Below, piece by piece: positions 50,322-59,482 of a DNA stretch of 64,000 nucleotides (position 1 is the first letter of the stretch; the number at the start of each line of letters is the position of its first letter). This stretch comes from Kitasatospora fiedleri (GTDB lineage: Bacteria; Actinomycetota; Actinomycetes; Streptomycetales; Streptomycetaceae). The notes beneath the pieces were generated by a model that did not search any database, was not told the DNA's origin, and saw only the letters and a program-made list of their open reading frames with translations. The position numbers and the translations under genes were made by a program. The stretch covers positions 6,849,001 to 6,913,000 of the forward strand of contig NZ_OX419519.1 of the NCBI RefSeq assembly GCF_948472415.1, in the 5' to 3' direction.

Positions 50322-52208
50322 TCACTCCTGCCGGGCGCCCAGCAGGAGGCCGAGACCGCTGGAGGTGGCGGCGACCACGACCCGGTCCCGGTCGCCGAGC
50401 ACCCGCTCCGGCGGGGGCGACCAGAGCAGGGCCGGGCCCTCGGGGCGGGGCCGGGCCAGGTCCGGGCTGCGGTCCTCCGGGGCGGCCAGGTCGAGGGCCA
50501 ACACCCGCCACAGGCCCGGACGGTGGGCGTCGGCCACGCTCCGGCCGCGCAGCCGCGGGGAGCGGGCCACGTCCACAGCCGCGACCAGCAGCACCTCGCG
50601 GCCCACCGCGATCGCCCCGATCACCTGACGGCCCATCATGGCCGAGGCGAACGAGGGCGCGGACAGGTAGGCCACGCTGCGGCTGCGGGTCTGCGCGCCC
50701 GGGTAGGAGTCGCGCAGCGTCAGGTACACGTTCCCGGCGAAGTCGTCGTCGAACAGCCGCAGCACCACCCGCAGTTCCGGCACCGACTCGCGGGCCGCCA
50801 GCGCCACCTCCAGGTTGGTGCTGTCGTCACTGGTCAGGGCCAGCAGCGCCTGCGCCCGGTGGACCTTGGCGGCCTTCAGCACCCCGTCCTGGGTCGCGTC
50901 GCCGACGACCACCGGGACGCCGAACGCCCGGGCCCGGGCGACCCCGACCGCCGCCGGGTCCGACTCCACGCAGACCACCGGCACGTCCATCTCCCACACC
51001 TGCTCCAGCACCCGGCTACCGAGCCGCCCCAGCCCCACCAGCACCACGTGCCCGGCCAGCCCGCGGGCCGGCCGGCGCAGCCCGCCCGCGGCCCGGAACG
51101 TGCCCAGCGCCTCCAGCACCAGGGCGATCAGCAGCGGCATCAGCAGCATCCCGCTCACCGCCGTCAGGACCTGGAGCACCTTCCCGCCCCGGCCGCCGTC
51201 CTCCGCCGGATCGGCGATGCCCAGCACGTCCAGCACCGTCAACCACACCGAGTGCGCCGGGGACTGACCGGTGAACAGCGCCGTCGCCCCCGCCAGCAGC
51301 ACGATCAGCCCGGCCAGCGCCGCCAGCGCCCAGCGCAGCCGCGGCGAGAACAGCGCCCCGAGCGGGAACCCGGCCAGGCCCGGCAGCCGCCGCCGGCGCC
51401 CCGGCCCCGGACCGTCCCCCAGCAGCTCCAGCACCACCCGCTCCGCCCCGACCGGCTCCGCGGCCGGCAGCAGCACCGAACCGGCCGGCTCGCCCAGCGG
51501 ATCGACCGCCGCCACCGTCGCCAACTCCCGCCCCACCGGCTCCTCGCCGGCCCGCAGCAGCGACGCCCGCAGCAGCCGCCCGTCCACCTGCACCGCCTGG
51601 CTGCGCCCGGACACCGCCGCCGCGACCAGTGCCGGGGCCGCGGTCGCCGAACTGGACAGCACCGTGGTCGACGCCTCCAGCTCCGCCCGGGACAGCTCCG
51701 GACTGCGGGCCAGCACCGCCCGGTCGAGCGCCTGCTCGATCCGCACGCCCAGCCGCCGGTTGAACACCCGCACCACCAGCCGCAGATCGGGGTTCACCTG
51801 CCGGGCGTGCAGCGCCACGTGCAGGTTCTCCCGGTCGTCGCCCGAGGTCAGCGCCAGGGCCGCCGCCCGCTGCACCCCGGCCCGGGCCAGCGCGTCCACG
51901 TCCAGCCGGGCCGCCTCCAGCACCTCGACGGACCCGGGCCGCTGCCGGGCCAGCGCCACCAGGTGCGGCCCGTGGTCACGCGTCAGGGACGGCACGACCA
52001 CCACCACCCTGCGGTCGTACAGCGAGGAGAGCTGCACCGCGAGCCGGTGCGCCAGCGCCTCCCCACCGCAGACGATCATGTGCTCACCGCCGCCCGGCCG
52101 GGCCCCGTCGACGGGCCCGGCCCCCTCGGCGGGCCGGGGCTCCGGCACCCCGAGCCCCGCCAGGAAGTCGCCGCGCCACTCGTCCGCGTCCGCCGGTGTC
52201 CTGCCCAC
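50322..52208 (-). CDS. TrkA/CASTOR-type ion-channel protein with two RCK domains
   Basis: A 628-residue protein. RCK-like Rossmann domain 1 (MIVCGGEALAHRLAVQLSSL), a linker, two transmembrane helices (ALAALAGLIVLLAGATALF; VLTAVSGMLLMPLLIALVLE) around a pore-like loop (HSVWLTVLDVLGIADPAED), then RCK domain 2 (GHVVLVGLGRLGSRVLEQVW). The classical TVGYG filter is absent; the loop resembles CASTOR/POLLUX-type proteins. Likely a cation channel regulated by nucleotide. GTG start at 52208. Confidence 0.8.
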   Translation of the reverse strand: MGRTPADADEWRGDFLAGLGVPEPRPAEGAGPVDGARPGGGEHMIVCGGEALAHRLAVQLSSLYDRRVVVVVPSLTRDHGPHLVALARQRPGSVEVLEAARLDVDALARAGVQRAAALALTSGDDRENLHVALHARQVNPDLRLVVRVFNRRLGVRIEQALDRAVLARSPELSRAELEASTTVLSSSATAAPALVAAAVSGRSQAVQVDGRLLRASLLRAGEEPVGRELATVAAVDPLGEPAGSVLLPAAEPVGAERVVLELLGDGPGPGRRRRLPGLAGFPLGALFSPRLRWALAALAGLIVLLAGATALFTGQSPAHSVWLTVLDVLGIADPAEDGGRGGKVLQVLTAVSGMLLMPLLIALVLEALGTFRAAGGLRRPARGLAGHVVLVGLGRLGSRVLEQVWEMDVPVVCVESDPAAVGVARARAFGVPVVVGDATQDGVLKAAKVHRAQALLALTSDDSTNLEVALAARESVPELRVVLRLFDDDFAGNVYLTLRDSYPGAQTRSRSVAYLSAPSFASAMMGRQVIGAIAVGREVLLVAAVDVARSPRLRGRSVADAHRPGLWRVLALDLAAPEDRSPDLARPRPEGPALLWSPPPERVLGDRDRVVVAATSSGLGLLLGARQE

Positions 52209-52275
52209 GCCTCCCCCTCGCGCCCGTGAACGGATTCCCGACAGTCTGCCCGAGGCCCACCGGGGGGACGGCCCG

Positions 52276-53273
52276 CTACAGCCAGCCCGCGCGCTTGAAG
52301 AGCCGGTGCAGCCCGACGCAGACGGCCACCATCAGGCCCAGGGCGGCGGGTAGCCCCAGGGCTGGCGCAGCTCCGGCATGTGCTCGAAGTTCATCCCGTA
52401 GATGCCGGCGATCATGGTCGGCACGGCGGCCAGCGCGGCCCACGCGGAGATCTTCCGCATGTCGTCGTTCTGCTGCACGCTGACCTGCGCCAGGTTGGCG
52501 GCCAGGATGTCGGACAGCAGCCGGTCCAGGCTCTCCACCACCTCGTTGACCTTGGCCAGGTGGTCCGCCACGTCGCGGAAGTACGGGCGCAGTTCGGCGG
52601 CGACGAACGGGACCTGCAACTCGCCCTCGCCCCGGGTCAGCCGCAGCGCGGGCTCCATCAGCGGGAAGGTGGCCTTGCGGAAGCCCACCACCTGCCGCTT
52701 GAAGCCGTAGATCCGCTCGGCCGCGCCGCGCGAGCGCCCGGGGGAGAAGATCTGCTCCTCCAGCTCGTCCAGGTCGGTCTGCAGTTCGGTGGCCACGTCG
52801 AGGTACTGGTCGACCACCAGGTCGCAGACCGCGTACAGCACCGAGGCGGGCCCGTGCGCGAGCAGTTCGGGCTGACCCTCCAGCCGGGAGCGCAGGTCCT
52901 TGAGCGGGCTCTCCGGGCCGTGCCGGACGGTCATCACGTACGAGTCGCCCAGGAAGATCATCAGTTCGCCTATCGAGACCGTCTCGTGCTGCTGGTGGTA
53001 GGCGGCGGTCTTCAGGACGGTGAACACCGAGTCCCGGTAGATCTCGACCTTCGGGCGCTGGTGCGCCTTCACGGCGTCCTCCACCGCCAGCGGGTGCAGG
53101 CCGAACTCCTCGGCGACGTGGTCGAACTCCTCCGTGGTGGGGTCCGCCAGGCCGATCCACACGAAGCCGTCGCCGGCCGTGCGGACCTCCGCCAGGGCGT
53201 CCGAGAAGTCCTCGGGGCCCCGGACGCGCTTCCCGTCCCGGTAGATGCCGCAATCCACGATCATGCCCGCCAT
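52276..53273 (-). CDS. corA: CorA-family magnesium/cobalt transporter, frameshifted at 3' end
   Basis: About 332 residues. N-terminal cytoplasmic funnel (MIVDCGIYRDGKRVRGPEDF; VEDAVKAHQRPKVEIYRDSV) and the CorA signature YGMNFEHMPEL after the first membrane helix (AALAAVPTMIAGI). The frame ends at GYPPPWA, while the next frame continues AALGLMVAVCVGLHRLFKRA, the expected second helix and basic tail. A one-base deletion in a C run near 52349 explains it. ATG 53273 is used; ATG 53264 (MIVDCG) is also possible. Confidence 0.85.
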
Positions 53274-53327
53274 TGTGACCGAAGGGGGCCGCCCGCGGGG
53301 AGGCCCGCACCCCGTACCCTTTCAGGT

Positions 53328-54023
53328 ATGCCCACCCTGCTGCTCGTCCGCCACGGCCGGTCCACCGCCAACTCCGCCGGCGTCCTCGCCGGCTGGACGC
53401 CCGGAGTCGACCTGGACGACACCGGACGGGCCCAGGCCGCCGGGCTGCCCGAGCGGCTCGCCGGGCTGCCGATCGCCCGCCTGGTCAGCAGCCCGCTGGA
53501 GCGCTGCCGGCAGACGCTGGAGCCGCTGTCGGCCGCCCGCCCCGAGCTGGCCGCCCCCGCGCTCGACGAGCGGCTCGGCGAGTGCCACTACGGCGAGTGG
53601 ACCGGCCGCCCGCTCGCGGAGCTGGCCGGCGAGCCGCTCTGGCGCACCGTCCAGGACCACGCCTCGGCCGCCGCCTTCCCCGGCGGCGAGTCGCTGCGCG
53701 CGCTCAGCCACCGCACCGTCGACGCGGTGCGCGAGTGGAACGACAAGATCGCCGTCGAGCACGGGCCGGACGCGCTCTGGGTCGCCGCCACCCACGGCGA
53801 CGTGATCAAGGCGATCGTCGCCGACGCGCTCGGCCTGCACCTCGACCACTTCCAGCGGATCTCGGTCGAGCCCTGCTCCGTCACCGCGATCCGCTACACC
53901 CCGCACCGCCCCTACCTGCTGCGCCTGGGCGAGACCGGCTCGCTCGCCGCGCTGGCCCCGCGCCCGCACGGCCACTCGGCCGGCGACGACGCGGTGGTCG
54001 GCGGCGAGACCGGCACGGCCTGA
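53328..54023 (+). CDS. histidine phosphatase (phosphoglycerate-mutase-like)
   Basis: A 231-residue phosphatase: LLLVRHGRSTANSAG (catalytic RHG), LVSSPLERCRQTLEPL, LGECHYGEWTGRPL, and the second His in VAATHGDVIKAIVAD. Acts on an unknown phosphoester. TACCCT lies about 9 nt before the ATG, suggesting a leaderless transcript. It heads a conserved group with the DUF3090 and SCO1664-family genes. Confidence 0.88.
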   Translation: MPTLLLVRHGRSTANSAGVLAGWTPGVDLDDTGRAQAAGLPERLAGLPIARLVSSPLERCRQTLEPLSAARPELAAPALDERLGECHYGEWTGRPLAELAGEPLWRTVQDHASAAAFPGGESLRALSHRTVDAVREWNDKIAVEHGPDALWVAATHGDVIKAIVADALGLHLDHFQRISVEPCSVTAIRYTPHRPYLLRLGETGSLAALAPRPHGHSAGDDAVVGGETGTA

Positions 54024-54090
54024 GCCCCACGGCCCGAGCCTCACGGCCCGAGCCCCACGGCCCGAGCCCCACCGCCTGAGCCCCACGGCC
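54022..54090. repeat. 15-bp tandem repeat GAGCCCCACGGCCCG
   Basis: About four and a half imperfect 15-bp units directly behind the histidine phosphatase stop. Confidence 0.75.
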
Positions 54091-54205
54091 CCACCGCACA
54101 ACTGCCCGAGCGCACGCGGAAACCGCCCGCCCCGCGTGCCGTCCCCGGCCCGTTTGGCCGTAGGGTGAGATCGAGAAGACCGCAACCCCTTCCGGAGCGA
54201 GCAGC

Positions 54206-54775
54206 GTGTCCCGTCAGGTCCACTTCTTCGACCAGCCCGAGCGGTTCGTGGCCGGCACCGTCGGCCAGCCCGGTGCCCGCGCGTTCTACCTGCAGGCTTC
54301 CTCGCGCGGCCGGATCACCAGCGTCCTGCTGGAGAAGGCCCAGGTCGCGGCGCTCGCCGAGCGCATCGAGGAGGTCCTCGACGAGGCGCTGCGGCGCAGC
54401 GGCGGCGAGGCCCCGATCCCGGCCGTCGCCCCCGTCGAGCTGCTCGACACCGCCCCGCTCGACCTGCCGCTGGAGCAGGAGTTCCGGGTCGGCACGATGG
54501 CCCTGGCCTGGGACGCCCGGGACGACTGCCTGGTGGTCGAGGCGCAGGCGTACGTCGAGGAGTCCGAGGACGAGGACGAGAACGAGGCCGAGGTCTTCGA
54601 CGACGAGAACGGCCCCGACCTGCTGCGGGTCCGGCTCAGCGGCGCGATGGCCCGGGTGTTCGCCAAGCGCGCCCTGGACCTGGTCGCGGCCGGCCGCAAG
54701 CCCTGCCCGTTCTGCAACCTCCCGCTCGACCCGGAGGGCCACCTGTGCCCGCGCGCGAACGGCTACCGGCGCTGA
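54206..54775 (+). CDS. DUF3090 family protein
   Basis: A 189-residue actinobacterial protein: VHFFDQPERFVAGTVGQPGA, FYLQASSRGRITSVLLEKAQ, an acidic stretch (EESEDEDENEAEVFDDE), and a C-terminal zinc-ribbon-like CPFCNLPLDPEGHLCPRANG. GTG start at 54206. It overlaps the following SCO1664-family gene by 31 nt. Function unknown, but gene order with SCO1664 and mshC is conserved. Confidence 0.9.
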   Translation: MSRQVHFFDQPERFVAGTVGQPGARAFYLQASSRGRITSVLLEKAQVAALAERIEEVLDEALRRSGGEAPIPAVAPVELLDTAPLDLPLEQEFRVGTMALAWDARDDCLVVEAQAYVEESEDEDENEAEVFDDENGPDLLRVRLSGAMARVFAKRALDLVAAGRKPCPFCNLPLDPEGHLCPRANGYRR

Positions 54776-55713
54776 ACGAGGACCGGGAGCCCGCCGAGCG
54801 GCCCGAGCCCGCGGAACGGCCCGCGCCCCCGGAACGGCAGGCCGAGCCGGAGACCGCACCGCCCGCCGGGCCGGAGGTCGAGGCCCCCGCCACCGACCCG
54901 GCCACCAGCGCCGCACTGGCCGCCGACACCGCCGCCGCGCTCACCCTGCTGCGCGAGGGCGCGCTCGCCGTGCACGGCCGGGTCACCGACGCCTCCAACG
55001 CGGTCCTGTACTGCACGGTCACCCTGGACGGCCTGACCGCGCCCTGCGTGTACAAGCCGGTCGCGGGGGAGCGCCCGCTGTGGGACTTCCCCGACGGCAC
55101 CCTGGCCGGCCGGGAGACCGCCGCGTACGAGGTCTCCGCCGCCACCGGCTGGCGGCTGGTCCCGCCCACCGTGCTGCGCGGGGGCCCGGCCGGGCCCGGC
55201 ATGGTGCAGCTCTGGATCGAACCCGACCCGGAGGCGGCCGAGCTGCTCGACCTCCAGCCGCTGGACGACCCGCGCGCGGGCTGGCTGCCCATCGTCCGGG
55301 CCCAACTGGACGGCGGCCGCCTGGCCTGGCTGGTGCACCGCGACGACGAACGCCTGCGCCGCCTCGCCGTGCTGGACGCCGTCCTCAACAACGCCGACCG
55401 CAAGGGCGGCCACTGGCTGCCCGCCGCCGACGGCCGGATCTACGGCATCGACCACGGCGTCACCTTCCACACCGACCCGAAGCTGCGCACCCTGCTCTGG
55501 GGCTGGGCCGAGGAGCCGCTCACCGCCGAGGCGCTCGACGTCCTGGACCGGCTCGCCGCCGACCTCGACGGCCCGCTGGGGGAGCGGCTGCGCCCGCACC
55601 TGACGCCCGGTGAACTCGACGCGCTGAAGACCCGGACGGCCGCGCTGCGGTCCGCCGGACGCCATCCGCTGCCGTCGGCGGAGTGGCCTTCTATTCCCTG
55701 GCCGCCGGTCTGA
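54745..55713 (+). CDS. SCO1664-family protein (PI kinase-like fold)
   Basis: A 322-residue protein: a Pro/Glu-rich N-terminus, then LREGALAVHGRVTDASNAVL, CVYKPVAGERPLWDFPDGTL, AVLDAVLNNADRKGGHWLPA, IYGIDHGVTFHTDPKLRTLL. The Lys in YKPV, the NNADRK and the DHG motifs recall ATP, catalytic and metal sites of PI3/4-kinase-like enzymes. Substrate unknown. GTG start inside the DUF3090 gene. Confidence 0.88.
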   Translation: MPARERLPALNEDREPAERPEPAERPAPPERQAEPETAPPAGPEVEAPATDPATSAALAADTAAALTLLREGALAVHGRVTDASNAVLYCTVTLDGLTAPCVYKPVAGERPLWDFPDGTLAGRETAAYEVSAATGWRLVPPTVLRGGPAGPGMVQLWIEPDPEAAELLDLQPLDDPRAGWLPIVRAQLDGGRLAWLVHRDDERLRRLAVLDAVLNNADRKGGHWLPAADGRIYGIDHGVTFHTDPKLRTLLWGWAEEPLTAEALDVLDRLAADLDGPLGERLRPHLTPGELDALKTRTAALRSAGRHPLPSAEWPSIPWPPV

Positions 55714-55802
55714 TACCGATCCGAAACCGAGGAAGAACGGATTCCGGCCGATCGCGTCCATAGGTTGGTCTTTCAAATGATCGCGAGGTTAGAGTCGGTC
55801 CC

Positions 55803-57032
55803 ATGCATGCCTGGCCCGCCTCCGAGGTTCCCGCCCTGCCCGGTCAGGGGCTTCCCCTGCGCATTTACGACACCGCCACGAGCAGTGTCCGAGAGGTCGT
55901 GCCCACCGGCCCGACCGCCCGGCTCTACGTCTGCGGCATCACCCCCTACGACGCGACCCACCTGGGCCACGCAGCCACCTACAACGCCTTCGACCTGGTC
56001 CAGCGGGTCTGGAAGGACGCCGGCCACGACGTCCTCTACGTCCAGAACGTCACCGACGTCGACGACCCGCTGCTGGAGCGGGCCGAGGCCACCGGCCAGG
56101 ACTGGACCGAACTCGCCGAGCGCGAGACCGCGCTGTTCCGCGAGGACATGACCGCGCTGCGGATGCTCCCGCCCGCGCACTACGTCGGCGCCGTCGAGTC
56201 CATCCCGTGGATCGTCCCGCTGGTGCAGCGCCTGCTCGCCTCCGGCGCGGCCTACGAGGTCGACGGCGACGTCTACTTCTCGGTCGACTCCGACCCGCGC
56301 TTCGGCGAGGTCTCCGGCCTCAGCCGCGAGCAGATGCTCCCGGTCTTCGCCGAGCGCGGCGGGGACCCGGAGCGGCCCGGCAAGAAGAACCCGCTGGACG
56401 CCCTGCTCTGGCTCGCCGCCCGCCCGGGCGAACCCGCCTGGGACACCGAACTCGGCCGGGGCCGTCCCGGCTGGCACATCGAGTGCGTGGCCATCGCGCT
56501 GCAGTTCCTCGGCATGGACTTCGACGTCCAGGGCGGCGGCAGCGACCTCTCCTTCCCGCACCACGAGATGGGCGCCGCGCACGCCCAGGTCGCCCTCGCC
56601 GAGCACCCCTACGCCCGCGCGTACGTGCACGCCGGCATGGTCGGCCTGGACGGCCACAAGATGTCCAAGTCCCGCGGCAACCTGGTCTTCGTCTCGGCGC
56701 TGCGCCGCGAGGGCGTCGACCCGGCCGCGATCCGGCTGGCCCTGCTCGCCCACCACTACCGCAGCGACTGGGAGTGGACGGCGGCCGACCTGGACACCGC
56801 CCTCACCCGCCTCGCCACCTGGCGCGACGCGGTCTCCCGCCCGGACGGCCCCTCCGCGACCGCGCTGCTCGCCGAGGTCCGCGAAGCCCTGGCGAACGAC
56901 CTGGACACCCCGGCCGCACTCGCCGCCGTCGACCGCTGGGCCGCCGCGGCCCGGGCCGAGGGCGGCGAGGACACCGGTGCCCCGGGTCTGACCTCCCGCA
57001 CCGTCGACGCCCTGCTGGGCGTGGCCCTGTAG
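55803..57032 (+). CDS. mshC: mycothiol ligase MshC
   Basis: A 409-residue cysteine:GlcN-Ins ligase, a CysRS-like enzyme that joins cysteine to 1-D-myo-inositol 2-amino-2-deoxy-glucopyranoside in mycothiol biosynthesis. HIGH-type motif THLGHAATY, zinc Cys in LYVCGITPYD, class I signature GHKMSKSRGNLV, zinc/His region FPHHEMGAAHAQ. TAGAGT at 55790-55795 lies 7 nt before the ATG, so it is probably leaderless. Confidence 0.95.
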   Translation: MHAWPASEVPALPGQGLPLRIYDTATSSVREVVPTGPTARLYVCGITPYDATHLGHAATYNAFDLVQRVWKDAGHDVLYVQNVTDVDDPLLERAEATGQDWTELAERETALFREDMTALRMLPPAHYVGAVESIPWIVPLVQRLLASGAAYEVDGDVYFSVDSDPRFGEVSGLSREQMLPVFAERGGDPERPGKKNPLDALLWLAARPGEPAWDTELGRGRPGWHIECVAIALQFLGMDFDVQGGGSDLSFPHHEMGAAHAQVALAEHPYARAYVHAGMVGLDGHKMSKSRGNLVFVSALRREGVDPAAIRLALLAHHYRSDWEWTAADLDTALTRLATWRDAVSRPDGPSATALLAEVREALANDLDTPAALAAVDRWAAAARAEGGEDTGAPGLTSRTVDALLGVAL

Positions 57033-57054
57033 CACCCGCACCCCCGCGCCGCCC

Positions 57055-57106
57055 GACTCCCGCGCCCCCGCCAGGGGCGCGGGGAACCGCGCGGGCGACC
57101 AGGCAC
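57055..57106. repeat. Streptomyces-type intergenic repeat
   Basis: CGCCAGGGGCGCGGGGAACC and neighbouring bases match a family of short repeats I recall from many Streptomyces intergenic regions. Its role is unknown. Confidence 0.5.
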
Positions 57107-57115
57107 CCACAGCAC

Positions 57116-57154
57116 GACCGGCCCCGGGAGAGCACCATCCTCCCGGGGCCGGTC
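57116..57154. terminator. hairpin between mshC and PAC2 genes
   Basis: Perfect 15-bp stem (57116-57130 with 57140-57154) with 9-nt loop, between convergent genes. Confidence 0.8.
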
Positions 57155-57170
57155 CACGCTGCGGGCCCGC

Positions 57171-58082
57171 CTACTCCTCGTCCTCGTCCTTCGGCCGCTC
57201 CGTCGCGTGCCCCGTGATCGGCTTCTCGCCCGTCGGCCCCTGGTTGTCGCGCCGCCGCAGGTAGCGCTCGAACTCCCGGGCGATCGCGTCGCCGGATGCC
57301 TCCGGCAGCTCCGCGGTGTCCTGCGCCTCCTCCAACTGCTGGACGTACTCGGCGACTTCGGAGTCCTCCGCGGCGAGCTGGTCGACCCCCAGCTGCCAGG
57401 CCCGGGCGTCCTCGGCGAGCTCGCCCGGCGGGATGCGCAGGTCGAGCAGGTCCTCGACCTTGTTGAGCAGGGCGAGGGTGGCCTTGGGGTTGGGCGGCTG
57501 GGAGACGTAGTGCGGGACGGCGGCCCAGAAGGTGACGGCCGGGACGCCGGCGTGCGCGCAGGCCTCCTGGAGGACGCCGACGATGCCCGTGGGGCCCTCG
57601 TAGCGGCTCTCCTCCAGGTCGAGCGAGCGGGCCAGCGTGGCGTCCGAGGTGACGCCGGAGACCGGCACGGGCCGGGTGTGCGGGGCGTCGCCCAGCAGCG
57701 CGCCCAGGATGACGACCAGTTCGACGCCCAGCTCGTGGGCGAAGCCGAGCAGTTCGTTGCAGTACGAGCGCCAGCGCATGCTGGGCTCGATGCCGCGGAC
57801 GAGCACCAGGTCCCGCGGCTTGGGCTCGGTCACCCGGACCACCGAGAGCCTGGTGGTGGGCCAGGTGATCCGGCGGACCCCGCCGTCGAGCCAGATGGTG
57901 GGGCGGTTGACCTGGAAGTCGTAGTAGTCCTCGGCGTCGAGCGCGGCGAACACCTTGCCGCCCCAGGTCTCGTCGAGGTGCCCGAGTGCGGCGGAGGCCG
58001 CGTCGCCGGCGTCGTTCCAGCCCTCGAAGGCGCAGATCATCACCGGGTCGATCAACTCGGGAAGGTCTTCCAGCTCGATCAC
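57171..58082 (-). CDS. PAC2 family protein
   Basis: A 303-residue member of the PAC2 family, related to proteasome assembly chaperones: IELEDLPELIDPVMICAFEG, WNDAGDAASAALGHLDETWG, VTFWAAVPHYVSQPPNPKAT. Acidic C-terminal tail. GTG 58082 follows GGAGGG. It is encoded next to mshC in many actinomycetes; its role is unproven. Confidence 0.9.
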   Translation of the reverse strand: MIELEDLPELIDPVMICAFEGWNDAGDAASAALGHLDETWGGKVFAALDAEDYYDFQVNRPTIWLDGGVRRITWPTTRLSVVRVTEPKPRDLVLVRGIEPSMRWRSYCNELLGFAHELGVELVVILGALLGDAPHTRPVPVSGVTSDATLARSLDLEESRYEGPTGIVGVLQEACAHAGVPAVTFWAAVPHYVSQPPNPKATLALLNKVEDLLDLRIPPGELAEDARAWQLGVDQLAAEDSEVAEYVQQLEEAQDTAELPEASGDAIAREFERYLRRRDNQGPTGEKPITGHATERPKDEDEE

Positions 58083-58365
58083 CCGGCGTTTCCCTCCGTC
58101 AGTGGCGGGGGCTCTGCCGCCCCCGTGGTCCCTTACTGCCCAGCCTACGGGCATTGAATGCCGCCGTGGGCCGGGTGGCGGGTGCCAAGCGTAGTGGTGT
58201 CCGCCGACCGGCCCGGGCGGTGCCCGGGGCGGCGCGTCCGTTCGCGGTTCGAACGGGGAACCAGCAGGCTGGGACGGGGGAGTGCGACCCGCCGAAACCG
58301 TTCGGCACCGCTCGGAACCGCTCGGCACCACCGGGCGCCGTTCAGCACCGCGAGGAGAGAAGGAC

Positions 58366-59379
58366 ATGAAGGCAGCCGTCGTCCGGGACTTCACCGAGCC
58401 GCTGGAGATCGAGGAGCGCGAGGTGCCCGCCCCGGCACCGCACCAGGTGCTGGTGCGGATCGAGTGCTCCGGCCTGTGCCACACCGACATCCACGCCGCG
58501 CACGGCGACTGGCCGGTCAAGCCGTCCCCGCCGTTCGTGCCCGGTCACGAGGGCGTCGGCATCGTGGAGGCGGCCGGCGCGGACGTCCGGCACGTCGAGG
58601 TCGGCGAGCGGGTGGCGATCCCGTGGCTGGCCGACGCCTGCGGCCGGTGCGACTACTGCGTGAGCGGCTGGGAGACGCTCTGCCCCAGCCAGCACAACTC
58701 GGGCTACTCGGTGGACGGCGCCTACGCCCAGTACGCGCTGGCCCACGGCGACTACGTGGTCCCGGTGCCGGACGGGGTGGACCCGATGGACGCCGCGCCG
58801 CTGTCCTGCGCGGGCGTCACCACGTACAAGGCGGTCAAGCTCTCCGGCGCCCGCCCCGGCACCCGGGTGCTGGTCTCCGGGATCGGCGGCCTCGGGCACC
58901 TGGCGCTGCAGTACGCCCGGATCTTCGGCGCCGAGACGGTCGCCGTCGACATCACCGACGACAAGCTGAGGCTCGCGGAGCGGCTCGGCGCCGACCACGT
59001 CCTCGACGCCCGCACCCAGGACGTCGCGCACGAGGTGCAAAAGCTCGGCGGCGCGGACGCGGCGATCTCGCTGGCCGTCTCCAACGCCTCGTTCCGGGCC
59101 GCCTACGACTCGCTGCGCCGCGGCGGCACCCTGGTCCTGGTCGCCCTGCCCGCCGAGGGCGAGCTGACCCTGCCGGTGTTCGACACGGTGCTGAACGGGA
59201 CGAAGGTGATCGGCTCGATCGTCGGCACCCGGCAGGACCTGGCGGAGGTGTTCCGGCTGCACCAGCTGGGCCGGACGCAGGTGATCCGGGAGACCCGGAA
59301 GCTGGAGGACGTCAACTCCTGCTTCGCGGAGGTCCTCGCGGGCAAGGTCTCGGCCCGGCTGGTGTTCGACCTGCGCTGA
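58366..59379 (+). CDS. adhP: zinc-dependent alcohol dehydrogenase
   Basis: A 337-residue MDR enzyme. Catalytic zinc ligands in CSGLCHTDIHAAHGDWP and GHEGVG; structural zinc cysteines in CGRCDYCVSGWETLC; NAD motif SGIGGLGHLALQYARIFGAE. Matches bacterial AdhP-type ethanol dehydrogenases in length and motifs. ATG follows GAGAGAAGGA. A terminator follows. Confidence 0.9.
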   Translation: MKAAVVRDFTEPLEIEEREVPAPAPHQVLVRIECSGLCHTDIHAAHGDWPVKPSPPFVPGHEGVGIVEAAGADVRHVEVGERVAIPWLADACGRCDYCVSGWETLCPSQHNSGYSVDGAYAQYALAHGDYVVPVPDGVDPMDAAPLSCAGVTTYKAVKLSGARPGTRVLVSGIGGLGHLALQYARIFGAETVAVDITDDKLRLAERLGADHVLDARTQDVAHEVQKLGGADAAISLAVSNASFRAAYDSLRRGGTLVLVALPAEGELTLPVFDTVLNGTKVIGSIVGTRQDLAEVFRLHQLGRTQVIRETRKLEDVNSCFAEVLAGKVSARLVFDLR

Positions 59380-59404
59380 CCCGGCGGCGGGCCGCGGCCC
59401 CGAG

Positions 59405-59432
59405 GAGGACGGAACCGATCGGTTCCGTCCTC
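59405..59432. terminator. perfect 28-bp palindrome after adhP
   Basis: 12-bp arms around GATC (GAGGACGGAACC with complement), 25 nt after the adhP stop, followed by TTCTG. Most likely a terminator, although a regulator site is possible. Confidence 0.65.
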
Positions 59433-59444
59433 TTCTGCAAATCC

Positions 59445-59461
59445 ACGCAAGCCGCTTGCGT
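59445..59461. promoter_or_regulatory. LacI-type operator ACGCAAG-CCG-CTTGCGT
   Basis: A perfect 7-bp inverted repeat with 3-nt centre directly before TACACT (59472-59477), which lies 5-6 nt before the LacI ATG. Overlap with the promoter implies autoregulation. Confidence 0.75.
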
Positions 59462-59482
59462 TTTCTGTCGTACACTCGGCCC

